Origin: an uncultured Bacteroides sp.
GTDB taxonomy: Bacteria > Bacteroidota > Bacteroidia > Bacteroidales > Bacteroidaceae
Assembly (NCBI RefSeq): GCF_963677945.1
Contig: NZ_OY782578.1
Coordinates: forward strand, 3,377,258-3,441,257
DNA length: 64,000 nt
Direction of reading: 5' to 3'
The notes beneath the pieces were generated by a model that worked only from the letters and a program-made list of their open reading frames with translations, was not told the DNA's origin and ran no database searches. Position 1 is the first letter of the stretch. Every line of letters starts with the position of its first letter. The translations under genes were made by a program, and so were the position numbers. Shown piece after piece: positions 27,329 through 34,721 of the stretch.

Positions 27329-27428
27329 GCTAGACTGCTAGACTAGCGCTAGACTTTATTGAGTATATCTAGCACCTATATAGCACTAGCAGTCAGCAGG
27401 TTAAATGCTCCCCGCTAGACTGCTAGAC
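27329..27428. repeat. GCTAGAC cluster at right end of cassette
   Basis: Exact GCTAGAC occurs at 27329, 27337, 27348, 27414 and 27422, with partial TCTAGCAC and ACTAGCAG copies between. The mirror cluster at the left end has GTCTAGC or GCTAGAC at 24471, 24518 and 24537. The last two copies here are inside the right inverted repeat. Confidence 0.75.
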
Positions 27429-27457
27429 TTTTTTGAGATTTTTATTTTTTATGAGAG
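27414..27457. repeat. Right 44-bp imperfect inverted repeat of VapE/HU cassette
   Basis: Begins GCTAGACTGCTAGAC, then a T-run, GAGATTTTTATTTTTT and ATGAGAG; the inverse of 24434-24477. It is 46 bases from the end of the DUF2721 gene. The rest of the 27076-27502 gap holds the 23-bp array and an AT-rich stretch with no gene. Confidence 0.75.
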
Positions 27458-27502
27458 AGAGTTTTTATAAATGCATTGGCTATTTATTAGATATTGGGGA
27501 AT

Positions 27503-27892
27503 TTATTCTCCCATATCGTTCAAATGCAATTCTAATGCTTTGACAGAGATGTAAATCTCATATATAGATATAGTGAGTGAAATAATAAGCAGTAACAGTG
27601 CCAGACCGAAGATATAGACTGACACAAGTTGTAATTCTATATATACAAAGAACATACTAATCACACAAAGTAGCAAGCTACTGATGCCTGTAAACTGCAT
27701 GGCACGCGTCAGGTAAAGTCTCTTCTTCAGGTTAGCAATCTGTGCTGCTTTTACCGAGGAGGGATTTGCTACATATTGCTCTTTTAAAGTACGTACCAGT
27801 TGGGCATACGATAAAAATCGGTTAGTATACGCTAGCATTATCAACGATATAGCTGAGAACAATAAAGCCGGAGTAGTTAAATCTATTTCCAT
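27503..27892 (-). CDS. DUF2721 membrane protein
   Basis: 129 residues with three predicted membrane segments (about 8-26, 65-85 and 88-112) and a cytoplasmic helical stretch ANLKKRLYLTRAMQF, the arrangement of DUF2721 proteins. The function of the family is not known. It stands alone on the minus strand, just outside the right inverted repeat of the VapE/HU cassette. Confidence 0.8.
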   Translation of the reverse strand: MEIDLTTPALLFSAISLIMLAYTNRFLSYAQLVRTLKEQYVANPSSVKAAQIANLKKRLYLTRAMQFTGISSLLLCVISMFFVYIELQLVSVYIFGLALLLLIISLTISIYEIYISVKALELHLNDMGE

Positions 27893-28003
27893 AATTATTC
27901 TGTTATTAAGTTACGCGAGTTCGATATAACAACACTCAATCAAACAAAGAAAGTCGCATTTATAACTTGAATTTAGGAGAGAGTAAAATAGTAAAAAACG
28001 AAA

Positions 28004-28624
28004 TCAATTTATCAGTTCTTGAATCTTTTTATCTAATTCATCAAAAGGTGTATATCCTTGCTCTAACTGAGTAAATACTCCGTCTTTTTCCAATAACAAA
28101 GTGGGATATGCCTGAGCATACTCAGCCGCTTTCAGAAAAGAGTCTTGCGTTGCCCTCTTTATTTGTTCTGAATTAAACAACTGAGTGAAGAGCTTCCCAT
28201 CAATATTTAGCTGCTCGCAGATTGAATAATATGTTTCTTCCAGATTCAGGTCTTTGCCATGACAATATCTGGATTGTTGTACTTTCACCGCAAACGGTAT
28301 AACAAATCCGGGCTTAATCTCTTTCACCGTTATAATTGCCCTTGACGGGATTTCACTATCCAGTATCACATCATTGTTTTTAACAAAATCAAAATAGGCC
28401 TCTCCAAACTTGACTCCAGTTTTTTGTTCTATGGCAAGATCATGTTTCAGAAAATAGTCTGCCATAGATTGAATTTGCTTTTTCTTATTACTACCAGTCC
28501 ACATACCTGCAGGGAATACCTCAAAAACAATTTTGCTGCTATATTTATCAAATAACTTTAATGTATTATCCGAATTTCCAAAACACCATCCACAGAGTGG
28601 ATCCATTACATAAATTAGTTTCAT
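28004..28624 (-). CDS. DsbA family thioredoxin-fold protein
   Basis: 206 residues without a signal peptide, so cytoplasmic. It begins MKLIYVMDPLCGWCFG with a CGWC active site (Cys11, Cys14), followed by an inserted helical domain and a cis-Pro region YPTLLLEKDG. It resembles FrnE/DsbA-like oxidoreductases that act on small-molecule or protein thiols. It is the third gene of an MBL, NTF2-like, DsbA-like unit (5-base gap to the NTF2-like gene), divergent from an HxlR regulator; a redox role is likely. Confidence 0.86.
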   Translation of the reverse strand: MKLIYVMDPLCGWCFGNSDNTLKLFDKYSSKIVFEVFPAGMWTGSNKKKQIQSMADYFLKHDLAIEQKTGVKFGEAYFDFVKNNDVILDSEIPSRAIITVKEIKPGFVIPFAVKVQQSRYCHGKDLNLEETYYSICEQLNIDGKLFTQLFNSEQIKRATQDSFLKAAEYAQAYPTLLLEKDGVFTQLEQGYTPFDELDKKIQELIN

Positions 28625-28629
28625 TATTT

Positions 28630-29019
28630 CTATTTCATTACATCATTTACAGTTTGACTATCGACAAACTGTTCAAAACTAACAATTTTCCCATTTTTTA
28701 ATCTCCAAAGATGAGTTACCCTTGCTTCGAAGTATTTGCCGGTTACATTATATGTTCCGCTGTATGTGCCGTATGCCACCACTTTATCTTCGTCTGCAAC
28801 ATAACCTTCCGGAGTAAATTTATACTCTGTCCATTCTGTTGCCAGCCGATGAAAAACATTTTTGGTAATAGCATCTAAACCAATATAAGTACCGCCGTAC
28901 GGAAATCCGGCAGCTTCTGTCCATGAAGCATCCAACGCTAAATGTTGAGCAAGGTTTTTTCCATTTTCCTCGGACGTTTTTCCTTCGTATGTACTTTTAA
29001 CTATTTCTAAATTTGTCAT
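28630..29019 (-). CDS. SnoaL-like NTF2-family protein
   Basis: 129 residues, cytoplasmic. NTF2-like features are TYEGKTSEENGKNLAQHL, the acidic EAAGFPYGGTYIG loop, and WRLKNGKIVSFEQFVDSQ, which matches ketosteroid-isomerase-like/YesE-type small proteins. Reaction unknown. It lies 67 bases after the MBL-fold gene and 5 bases before the DsbA-like gene; all three are probably controlled by the divergent HxlR protein. Confidence 0.83.
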   Translation of the reverse strand: MTNLEIVKSTYEGKTSEENGKNLAQHLALDASWTEAAGFPYGGTYIGLDAITKNVFHRLATEWTEYKFTPEGYVADEDKVVAYGTYSGTYNVTGKYFEARVTHLWRLKNGKIVSFEQFVDSQTVNDVMK

Positions 29020-29086
29020 TGTTATATATTTAAAGTACAGTCTGGCTATAAAATTTATTACCAGACTATTTATACTTACTCAATGC

Positions 29087-29926
29087 TTACCATTTCATTT
29101 CCCCTGTGTTTACTTTAGCACCAATCTGCAAGGCAATATCAAAGGATAAATCCGGATATTTTTCCTTTAATGCTTTAATTAAAGCTTCAGATGTTTTATT
29201 CACTTTCAAAGCTTCTTCATAAAACAAAATATAATCTTTTGAATGCTTCACAGAAGTTATATCTAATGCAACACCTTCTTTTGCATGAGCCGGAATAACA
29301 ATTTCGGGTTGTAGTGACGATATTTTATCTAATATATCAACCCATTTACTGCGAGCCTCGCTGGTTTGCGCATCCGCCATCCATAAATGGAAATTATTTC
29401 CAAATACATTAATTCCGCCTATCACAGCTTTTATAGAAGGAACCCATAAAAAAGTTCTGCCCGGAAATTCCTGCAACCCGATAATATTGAACTTTTGTCC
29501 TTCCACTTCAATAAAATCACCTTGTAAGATTTGTGGCAAAACAACATTCGAAGTAATCGCTTTACCTAATCTTCCTCCCCAAACATCCAATTTTTTCTGA
29601 GCAGTTGCTTTGATATTTTCTACTGTTGCAGGCGTTGCATAAACAGTTACTTCAGGAAAATATTTTTTAAATACTTCTAGTCCAAAATAGAAATCAGGAT
29701 CGCTGTGACTTACGTATATTAAAGTCAATTTCTTACCTGATTTTTTTATTTCCTGAGCGACTATCTCCGCTTCTGCCAAAGTAAATTGGGCATCAACTAT
29801 AATAGCCTCTTTTTGCCCATAAATAATAACTGATGCTACACCAAAACTATTTTCAGATGCATTGAATACTTCTAATGTCAATCCGTCTATTTCGATTCTT
29901 TTAAAATTTTTCGACATTGTTTCCAT
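29087..29926 (-). CDS. MBL-fold metallo-hydrolase with altered metal motif
   Basis: 279 residues with the metallo-beta-lactamase fold: IIVDAQFT, the metal loop SHSDPDFYFG (residues 73-82), FNIIGLQEFPGRTFLW and VIPAHAKEG. The usual HxHxDH is changed: the second His is Asp76 and the last His is Phe79, so only one of the two metal sites may be filled. Related SDPDFYFG proteins form their own branch. First gene of the unit divergent from HxlR. Hydrolysis of an ester or thioester is possible but not shown. An internal ATG at 29917 is an alternative start. Confidence 0.85.
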   Translation of the reverse strand: METMSKNFKRIEIDGLTLEVFNASENSFGVASVIIYGQKEAIIVDAQFTLAEAEIVAQEIKKSGKKLTLIYVSHSDPDFYFGLEVFKKYFPEVTVYATPATVENIKATAQKKLDVWGGRLGKAITSNVVLPQILQGDFIEVEGQKFNIIGLQEFPGRTFLWVPSIKAVIGGINVFGNNFHLWMADAQTSEARSKWVDILDKISSLQPEIVIPAHAKEGVALDITSVKHSKDYILFYEEALKVNKTSEALIKALKEKYPDLSFDIALQIGAKVNTGEMKW

Positions 29927-30124
29927 ATTGATCTTTTTTTAAGACATTATATACTGAATTCATTTATACTTATCAACCATAATAAAGGAAACAATTTTTA
30001 TTTGTTTTTCTTTATTATATCTAGTTAAATAAATACAAAACAGATAAATAATTTATCAAGTTTGTTGATTTTGTATTTACGTTTGTTTCGCAAAGTAACT
30101 AATAATAGTTTATATTTGTAACTG

Positions 30125-30140
30125 GTTACTTTTTAGTAAC
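30125..30140. promoter_or_regulatory. GTTACT-TTTT-AGTAAC palindrome, likely HxlR operator
   Basis: A 16-bp inverted repeat 22 bases before the HxlR start. Further AGTAAC half-sites occur at 30094-30099 and 30154-30159, all in the divergent gap between the MBL-fold gene and the regulator. Confidence 0.6.
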
Positions 30141-30162
30141 TTAGAAAATAATAGTAACCATT

Positions 30163-30468
30163 GTGGCAAAATCAAGTAAAAAAATAAACTGCCCCATCAC
30201 AGCAACCGTTGCATTGATAGGTGGAAAGTGGAAAACCATCATTCTGTATTCCCTCTCGTCCGGGACTAAACGTTTTGGCGAAATAGCTGTTCACATACCT
30301 GAAATCTCCAGAAAAGTGCTTACCGAACAGTTGAAAGAATTGGAAAACGATGGGTTGATTCAACGAGAGCAGTACAAGGAAATTCCTCCGCGTGTGGAAT
30401 ACTCATTAAGTAACCTCGAAAAAAGTCTCTCACCTGTGTTTCGTGAATTAGAAATATGGGGGAACTGA
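30163..30468 (+). CDS. HxlR family winged-helix regulator (second copy)
   Basis: 101 residues, shorter than the HxlR protein near 14 kb. It starts with GTG (no better ATG is in frame) and keeps the family core NCPITATVALIGGKWKTIILYSL with the sensor-position Cys, ISRKVLTEQLKELE and the wing PPRVEYSLS. It is divergent from the MBL-fold, NTF2-like and DsbA-like genes, with AGTAAC palindromic sites between, so it probably represses them in response to a thiol-reactive signal. Confidence 0.9.
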   Translation: MAKSSKKINCPITATVALIGGKWKTIILYSLSSGTKRFGEIAVHIPEISRKVLTEQLKELENDGLIQREQYKEIPPRVEYSLSNLEKSLSPVFRELEIWGN

Positions 30469-30648
30469 GAATGTATTGGTAAAGCAATAGTTTAAAGAAG
30501 TTATTAAAGCCAGAATCATTAAATGGAAGAAATCCAGGAGCGAATTCCGTTCCTGAGATTCCAATAATATTATATAAAGATCAGTTGCACAACAATATAA
30601 ATTGGTAACAAGACTAACAGCCTATTTAGCACATCCTTGACAGTATCT

Positions 30649-31191
30649 TTATTGCTTGGAAGAGTTTATTTTCTTAAGCACATTCCGAATACAATTTTTT
30701 ACTCCGGTAGAAAAATATTCCGTTTCGGCATTTTCCAGATAGAGTCTAATTTCACTGAGCAGTTCCGGTTCTTTAAGGGCTATTTTGTATGCCAGCTTTA
30801 TACAAAGGGCCTGAATAGCTATTGCTTCATCCGGCGAAAGCATTTTCTCCAGACAGAAATTATAAAGTTCTACAGGAAATTCAACAGGAACAGGAAGATT
30901 ATACAGAATTGAAAGCAGTAATCGTTTGGTCCCGCTATGTTTCATGGAGAGAGTAAGGCAAACTATCTCATCGTATTTAGGAATAAACCATTCCGGAGTT
31001 AATTCGCTAAGCTTTTCGCAAGCCCATGCCGCCCGCCAGGATAGTTTTGTTTCTTTGTTTGTAACCAGCCTGTATAGGGGCTCAAAATTTTCCGGATAAA
31101 ATAGAACGGATTCAACTATAGTATCTACAAAGTTTCGTGATAGTGTCAAAGATAATTTCGTCTCAAAATCTGTTATTCTTTCCATTTCCAA
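30649..31191 (-). CDS. Helical-repeat protein of unknown function
   Basis: 180 residues, almost entirely predicted helix, with repeats such as LSWRAAWACEKLSELTPEWF and EAIAIQALCIKLAYKIA that resemble HEAT/ARM repeats. I do not recognise the family. There is no signal peptide or membrane segment. It lies 57 bases beyond the ketopantoate reductase-like gene on the same strand and could be cotranscribed, although the contents give no clue to function. Confidence 0.65.
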   Translation of the reverse strand: MEMERITDFETKLSLTLSRNFVDTIVESVLFYPENFEPLYRLVTNKETKLSWRAAWACEKLSELTPEWFIPKYDEIVCLTLSMKHSGTKRLLLSILYNLPVPVEFPVELYNFCLEKMLSPDEAIAIQALCIKLAYKIALKEPELLSEIRLYLENAETEYFSTGVKNCIRNVLKKINSSKQ

Positions 31192-31248
31192 TTTTTAATT
31201 ACCATCTATAATGTTTTACTCCTATTTTTTATTTATATAAACGACCAT

Positions 31249-32205
31249 TTATATATTAAAGCCATTTTTCATTTTTTTCAAATAGGGTATACTAACGTTA
31301 TATCTTTCTCCGCTACTAATAAGATCTTCCAACATTTTTCTCATTTCATCAGGAGAATGTTTCACATGTCCTTCAAACATCAGGCATAATAACTCATTAC
31401 TATATATTCTTTTAGCAATAGGTACACTAATAAATAAAGGTAAATGATATAATCGATTGGCTTTCTCAGCTTTGGGATTGAATCCTCTTTTCTTACAAAC
31501 ATTAAAACCCTCCCTAATAGATTTAATAGTATCTTTCATTATTTTCGAGTTACTAGTAAAGACTTTCATATTACCTCCGGCATTCACTACTCCAGCCGAC
31601 AAGCCAGCCGCAACTGCGAAATGAGTTATTAGCCAAAGTAATATTTGTTTGGAAATAATCGGTTTGAGATTGGCTTCCCCCAATGCTTTTACCATTTTCT
31701 CCACTCGTGGTGTAATTTTCCCATTCACTTCCCCAATTGGGGTATTTGAATATTTCAAACCAGAAATAACGCTATGAATACATTTATCATCTCGCCCCCC
31801 ACCTACCATAAAAGGAAATCCGAAAAAGTACTGTTCGGGTGATAAATATTTAGCGATATTATTAAAGTCGTCCCAATTGTTCTGAAAAAAGAGTATATGT
31901 GCTCTTCCTGCCGACGTGCTTAATATAGGCAATACTTCTTTTAGCTGAACATTATTTGTTGAAACAATAATGTACTCAAAATAATTCTCAGAAGATAGTT
32001 CTTCTACTACTTGGGGATAAAAGACAGTATCAATAATCTTCTTTTCTCCTCCTCTAAAATCATTGCATTTAATATGAATTCCATTCTGTTCAGCAAATTG
32101 CTTTTTTCCTTTCTGCACAAGAATTGTTATATCATGACCAGCTTCGGACAATTGCCAGCCATAGGTACAACCAATTATTCCTGCTCCATAAATTAGTATT
32201 TTCAT
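31249..32205 (-). CDS. Ketopantoate reductase family protein (ApbA/PanE-like)
   Basis: 318 residues. The N-terminal Rossmann motif is ILIYGAGIIGCTYGWQLSEAG; the C-terminal helical domain has LISSGERYNVSIPYLKK. True PanE makes pantoate from ketopantoate with NADPH, but this protein sits in an AraC-regulator pair rather than with panB/panC, and similar stand-alone paralogues often have other substrates. It follows the AraC gene by 19 bases. Confidence 0.85.
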   Translation of the reverse strand: MKILIYGAGIIGCTYGWQLSEAGHDITILVQKGKKQFAEQNGIHIKCNDFRGGEKKIIDTVFYPQVVEELSSENYFEYIIVSTNNVQLKEVLPILSTSAGRAHILFFQNNWDDFNNIAKYLSPEQYFFGFPFMVGGGRDDKCIHSVISGLKYSNTPIGEVNGKITPRVEKMVKALGEANLKPIISKQILLWLITHFAVAAGLSAGVVNAGGNMKVFTSNSKIMKDTIKSIREGFNVCKKRGFNPKAEKANRLYHLPLFISVPIAKRIYSNELLCLMFEGHVKHSPDEMRKMLEDLISSGERYNVSIPYLKKMKNGFNI

Positions 32206-32224
32206 AATGAATAATATTTAATAA

Positions 32225-33049
32225 TCACTCTCTCCCATTTATAAAGATAGAGTTGAATAACGACAAATAATCAGAATAAGGATCACTAATTGAGAGGTAT
32301 TCTCCCGGATTATACCCCGTAAGAGCTTTAAACTCTTTTATAAGATGTGACTTATCATAATAACCACAATCATAAGCTAATGTATCTAATTTAATCCAAG
32401 GTTGGGTTTGAAGAGCATGTAAAGTTCTTCTAAAGCGAGCTATTAGTAAGAATTCTTTAGGGTTTAAACCTGTGTAGTCTACAAATACACGTTTAAATTG
32501 TTTATAACCAAGACATGCAGTTTGTGCTAACAGAGATATTTCTGTTTCTCCATTGTTTATAGCCTTAATAACAGCATCCAACCGATTAAAGTTATAGTTA
32601 TCAAACTGATAAATACGTTTTAACAGGAACTGCTCAATCCACTGGACACATTGATAATTGTCAACTGTATCTATCAGACGATTTTCTAGCTCCACAAGTT
32701 GAGGATTATTTAATAATTCAATTGCTATATTTTGTCCTCTCAATTCATTAACCGGAATTCCTAAAAACACTTTACAACCAATAGACTGAAAAACAACCAT
32801 AATCACATCTATATCACAATAATGTATATCAGTATACATCGTTGATGAAGCACTCAAATAAGCTCTAGGCTGTATCCCATTATGCAAAGACGAATTAATT
32901 CTTTTTCCACGATGAAATACAAGACAAGCACACCCTACAGGAATAGAACGCTGCGATTTTTGTTGTGCATTATCCATCGATAAAAACCAATATTGCTTTA
33001 TAAAAGGGGCAAGCAATATTGATGGTTCTATGATTTGAAACTTTTCCAT
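32225..33049 (-). CDS. AraC family regulator with DUF6597-like N-terminus
   Basis: 274 residues. The N-terminal half (YWFLSMDNAQQ, RAYLSASSTMYTDI, LGIPVNELRGQNI) matches the cupin-like DUF6597 domain common in Bacteroidota AraC proteins. The C-terminal domain has ISLLAQTACLGYKQFKRVFVD and a second HTH LAYDCGYYDKSHLIKEFKALTGYNPGEY. It is cotranscribed with the ketopantoate reductase-like gene that it probably controls. Confidence 0.9.
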   Translation of the reverse strand: MEKFQIIEPSILLAPFIKQYWFLSMDNAQQKSQRSIPVGCACLVFHRGKRINSSLHNGIQPRAYLSASSTMYTDIHYCDIDVIMVVFQSIGCKVFLGIPVNELRGQNIAIELLNNPQLVELENRLIDTVDNYQCVQWIEQFLLKRIYQFDNYNFNRLDAVIKAINNGETEISLLAQTACLGYKQFKRVFVDYTGLNPKEFLLIARFRRTLHALQTQPWIKLDTLAYDCGYYDKSHLIKEFKALTGYNPGEYLSISDPYSDYLSLFNSIFINGRE

Positions 33050-33282
33050 TTTTTATCAAACAAAAATAAGGATTCTTATTTTTAATTAGGTGTAAATAAT
33101 GGACATTCTTTCTATCATTTACTTTTAAATAATAAATTCTTCAATACTTAAAAAGGCTTATCTATTATTCTAATAAAAATAGCTATCACTCCAGATACAT
33201 CGACAATACAACTTCTAATCGGACTTTTATTTATTTTCGATTTTATATTTCCTTTATGTAAATCTGCCCTATCAGTCTTTTA

Positions 33283-34053
33283 TCAAGAACTTAAATATTT
33301 ATCTTTCTGCCGTTTAAATTCATCTTCTGTCAAAATTCCTTTTTGCTTCAGCTCAAATAACATTTCAAGTTTATCAGCAATATATTCATCTTTTTTCAAA
33401 TCATCTTTATCATCTCCCATAAACCAGGAAGCAATAAACCCTGTAAATGTACCAAATAATCCAACACCAGAAACCATTAAACATGCAGCAATCATTCTGC
33501 CCTCCATTGTAACTGGATATTTATCTCCATACCCAACTGTTGTTACTGTAGTAAAAGCCCACCAAATAGCATCATCAGCTGTTTTTATATTTGCTGAAGA
33601 GCCTCTCTCTACTTGCAAAATAGAAATGGAACCAAAAATTACAGTTAAAGCTGCAATAAAAGCTACAGAAGCAAAAGTTCCTTGTATTCTCGATTTAAAT
33701 AAATGTGCAGTGATATAACGAATGGATCGAAAAGCTCTTAAGACTCTTAAAACTCTTATTAATCGAATTAATCTCCCGTAACGGAAAATTCTAAAAGTAG
33801 GGATACTAGAAACGAGGTCAATCCATCCGTATTTCATAAAGCTCAATTTAGACGGAGCCTTATAAAAACGATATAAAAAATCAAAGATAAAAATAACACA
33901 GATACCATTATCTATATCTTCTAAAAGCAGAGACATTTCTTTTGGCAATTTAAAGAAAGAATCAACAAGCAAAGCTATTAATACGTAAATTGACAATACA
34001 AGTATTATTAAATCAAGAAAACTGACTGAAGGATATTTTTTACTTGCCTCCAT
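33283..34053 (-). CDS. Voltage-gated-type K+ channel subunit with SHOCT tail
   Basis: 256 residues, six membrane segments. The S4-like helix RLIRLIRVLRVLRAFRSIR carries Arg at every third place, as in voltage sensors. The pore has the K+ filter TVGYGDKYP. The last roughly 35 residues (ADKLEMLFELKQKGILTEDEFKRQK) form a SHOCT domain, a short oligomerisation tail. A tetrameric potassium channel in the inner membrane is the likely assembly. It is monocistronic, with no related transporter nearby. Confidence 0.9.
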   Translation of the reverse strand: MEASKKYPSVSFLDLIILVLSIYVLIALLVDSFFKLPKEMSLLLEDIDNGICVIFIFDFLYRFYKAPSKLSFMKYGWIDLVSSIPTFRIFRYGRLIRLIRVLRVLRAFRSIRYITAHLFKSRIQGTFASVAFIAALTVIFGSISILQVERGSSANIKTADDAIWWAFTTVTTVGYGDKYPVTMEGRMIAACLMVSGVGLFGTFTGFIASWFMGDDKDDLKKDEYIADKLEMLFELKQKGILTEDEFKRQKDKYLSS

Positions 34054-34113
34054 AATTTATTCAATTTTAAAAAGAATATAATACAATTTATAGCATCACT
34101 CCATTCAGAGTTG

Positions 34114-34566
34114 TTATTTACGAAGCAATATTTTCTCACCAATTAATACTGCACTACGAACGTATTCAGCACAATGTGTTCTGAAAATATTCAATTCACG
34201 GACTTTAGCATATCCTTCAGGAGTACTCATATCGATTCCATCCAGCAAATCCTTACAGCAAATAGAACCGTGCTTTTTTCTAAACTCTGAAATAAAATGA
34301 GTGGTCAAGTCATAAGTATATGATTTTTGCTCAGTGCTATCATTTTCATCCATACCATACTTCAGGCCAATGGCCATCAATGCTCCGGTTACAGCTCCAC
34401 ACATTTCCTGGCGAAAAGCAACTCCCGATCCAAAAGGGGTTGCAATTCTAAAACAATCACTTTTGCTAATATTAAGCTCTGTAGAGAAGACTGATAAAAC
34501 AGACTGTGCGCAATTGAACTTTTTATTAAAGGTTTCTACAGCTTCTACTGATCTTTCTTTTTCCAT
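34114..34566 (-). CDS. C-GCAxxG-C-C family redox protein
   Basis: 150 residues. The family Cys pattern is visible: NCAQSVLSVF, MCGAVTGALMAIG, ICCKDLLDG and THCAEYV. These small proteins are widespread in anaerobes and are thought to take part in redox or metal chemistry, sometimes with split Cys pairs; no reaction is proven. It has no signal peptide. It sits alone between the K+ channel gene and the GH39 gene. Confidence 0.88.
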   Translation of the reverse strand: MEKERSVEAVETFNKKFNCAQSVLSVFSTELNISKSDCFRIATPFGSGVAFRQEMCGAVTGALMAIGLKYGMDENDSTEQKSYTYDLTTHFISEFRKKHGSICCKDLLDGIDMSTPEGYAKVRELNIFRTHCAEYVRSAVLIGEKILLRK

Positions 34567-34639
34567 AATAATATTTTGCGTAAAAGTAGTAAACTTTTGT
34601 ATTCAAGATTAAATCAGACGTGTAAATAATAAAAAATAA

Positions 34640-34672
34640 AAGTCAGGAAGAAAATAAGATTCTTCCTGACTT
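34640..34672 (-). terminator. Intrinsic terminator after GH39 gene
   Basis: AAGTCAGGAAGAA (34640-34652) pairs perfectly with TTCTTCCTGACTT (34660-34672) around a 7-base loop. On the minus strand the stem is followed by TTTATTTTTT, so it ends the GH39 transcript. Confidence 0.85.
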
Positions 34673-34721
34673 CATAAACTGGTACATCTATAACTTATAT
34701 ATTTTAAGCTATTTGGTAATT

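Larger units (their letters stand above)
24434..27457. mobile_element. Candidate inverted-repeat-bounded VapE/HU cassette
   Basis: A 3.0-kb segment bounded by 44-bp imperfect inverted repeats carries a VapE primase/helicase-like gene and an HU-like gene. It also holds clusters of GCTAGAC and a 23-bp-period palindrome array. No transposase, integrase or clear target duplication is visible. VapE-like and HU-like pairs recur in Bacteroidota genomes near mobile DNA, and VapE homologues occur in phage satellites. Mobility is an inference; the inverted repeats and gene content are observed. Confidence 0.4.

Noticed and set aside
24434-27457. CRISPR-like or integron reading of the repeats
   Set aside because: The repeats differ in type, spacing and sequence, and no spacers, cas genes or attC-like sites are present.
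31249-32205. Naming the reductase panE
   Set aside because: It has no pantothenate genes nearby and sits with an AraC regulator, so the pathway cannot be assigned.
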